This document shows, in pieces, positions 5,196 through 5,995 of a stretch of 5,995 nt of DNA (position 1 is its first letter; the number at the start of each line of letters is the position of its first letter). The DNA comes from JBGLNL01 sp046484125. GTDB lineage: Bacteria; Chloroflexota; Dehalococcoidia; SZUA-161; SpSt-899. Below the pieces are notes generated by a model. That model had not been told where the DNA came from, made no database searches, and was given only the letters and a program-made list of their open reading frames with translations. The DNA lies in assembly GCA_046484125.1 (NCBI GenBank), contig JAWOBX010000015.1:1-5995 (forward strand). The letters run 5' to 3'. Both the position numbers and the translations under genes were made by a program.

Positions 5196-5995
5196 ATGAT
5201 GACTGAAGAACACCCGAATTCCAGCGAAAGCCGGCGGTCGAAAATCGTAGCGGCCATTCCCTGCTTCAACGAGGAACGCTTCATCGGAAGCGTGGTAATC
5301 AAGGCAAGGGAATACGCCGATACCGTGGTGGTTATTGACGATGGCTCCGAGGATGGCAGTGCCTGGATCGCGGAGGCCGCCGGAGCGGAGGTATACCGCC
5401 ACGGGGAAAACAGGGGTTACGGGGCGGCTATCCGAAGCTGCATGGAGAGAGGAAGGGCGCTTGGCGCCGATATCCTGGTGACGATTGACGGGGACGGGCA
5501 GCATGATCCGGCCGAGATACCTGCCGTAATCAGGCCGATTGTTGATGGGGAGGCCGACGTAGTGGTTGGTTCCCGATTCCTGGGTCACGAGAGCGGAGCG
5601 CCTTTCTATCGCCGCCTCGGCCAGCGTGCCCTGACAACCTTCACCAACCTGGGCTCAGGCGCGAAGATAACCGATTCGCAGAGCGGCTGCCGGGCCTACT
5701 CTGAAAGTGCCCTGGAAAAACTCGATGTCTCCGAAGACGGCATGTCAGTCAGCTCCGAGATTCAGTTCGCCCTGAAGCAGGCGGGGTTGAGGGTGGTGGA
5801 GGTGCCTATAGATGTCAACTACGATGACGCGGTGAAAAGAAATCCAGTAGGACACGGTTTTAACGTGATGGTCAGGGTGGTAGTTCTTTTCATACTGAGG
5901 CATCCGCTGCTTTCCTTCGGCTTGCCCGGACTGGCCTTTCTCGGCGGCGGACTCGCTATGGGTTTGCGCGTGATAGATATATATTCTGATACCGA
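5196..5995 (+). CDS. Family 2 glycosyltransferase, DPM-synthase-like, 3' end cut by the window
   Basis: The first 266 codons are present and the gene continues beyond the window. The GT2 domain starts near residue 16 (KIVAAIPCFNEERFIGSVV). It shows VVVIDDGSEDGS (44-55), the metal-binding IDGDGQHDP (97-105), VVGSRF (123-128) and SQSGCRAY (161-168), the set typical of dolichyl-phosphate-mannose-synthase-like and polyprenyl-phosphate glycosyltransferases. A hydrophobic stretch begins near residue 225, with segments about 226-234 and 239-256, suggesting C-terminal membrane anchoring. I infer transfer of a sugar from a nucleotide donor to a lipid carrier at the inner membrane face. The start at 5196 is supported by AAGG at 5185-5188; a second ATG follows at 5199, and an upstream ATG at 5174 meets a stop after ten codons. 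Its donor could come from the upstream nucleotidyltransferases, but the 317-bp repeat-filled gap leaves co-transcription uncertain. Confidence 0.88.
   Translation, partial: MMTEEHPNSSESRRSKIVAAIPCFNEERFIGSVVIKAREYADTVVVIDDGSEDGSAWIAEAAGAEVYRHGENRGYGAAIRSCMERGRALGADILVTIDGDGQHDPAEIPAVIRPIVDGEADVVVGSRFLGHESGAPFYRRLGQRALTTFTNLGSGAKITDSQSGCRAYSESALEKLDVSEDGMSVSSEIQFALKQAGLRVVEVPIDVNYDDAVKRNPVGHGFNVMVRVVVLFILRHPLLSFGLPGLAFLGGGLAMGLRVIDIYSDT

Overview
The window looks like bacterial chromosome, most probably from an uncultured Chloroflexota of the class Dehalococcoidia. The evidence is an archaeal-type GlmU-like enzyme beside glmS, a TATAAT-type promoter with Shine-Dalgarno sequences, moderately high GC, and gaps filled with short palindromic repeats of a kind I recall from Dehalococcoidia metagenome assemblies. 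I also recall a nucleotidyltransferase-glmS pair in Dehalococcoides. This assignment rests on style and memory, not on a search.

Layout: bases 1-504 hold no gene. They carry a clover-like palindromic element (24-77), a heptamer array (134-175), an inverted copy of a dispersed repeat (186-301) and an extended -10 promoter (455-463). Four genes follow, all on the + strand: a GlmU-like bifunctional sugar-1-phosphate nucleotidylyltransferase/acetyltransferase (505-1707); a paralogue that keeps the nucleotidylyltransferase motifs but has lost the acetyltransferase residues (1911-3092); glmS (3094-4878), one base behind it; and a GT2 glycosyltransferase of the dolichyl-phosphate-mannose-synthase-like type (from 5196), which runs off the window end. 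The 203-bp gap at 1708-1910 and the 317-bp gap at 4879-5195 contain related repeats, including a perfect 74-bp direct repeat whose copies are separated by exactly 74 bp.

Together the genes supply and use activated amino sugars. GlmS makes glucosamine-6-phosphate from fructose-6-phosphate and glutamine. A mutase not seen here would give glucosamine-1-phosphate. The first enzyme would acetylate this and couple it to UTP, giving UDP-GlcNAc. The second probably makes another nucleotide sugar. The glycosyltransferase would move a sugar to a lipid carrier or other membrane acceptor. I infer a role in surface glycan or glycoprotein synthesis.

I see no new defence or mobile system. The parts most worth a second look are the structured, nested intergenic repeats and the divergent acetyltransferase half of the second nucleotidyltransferase.
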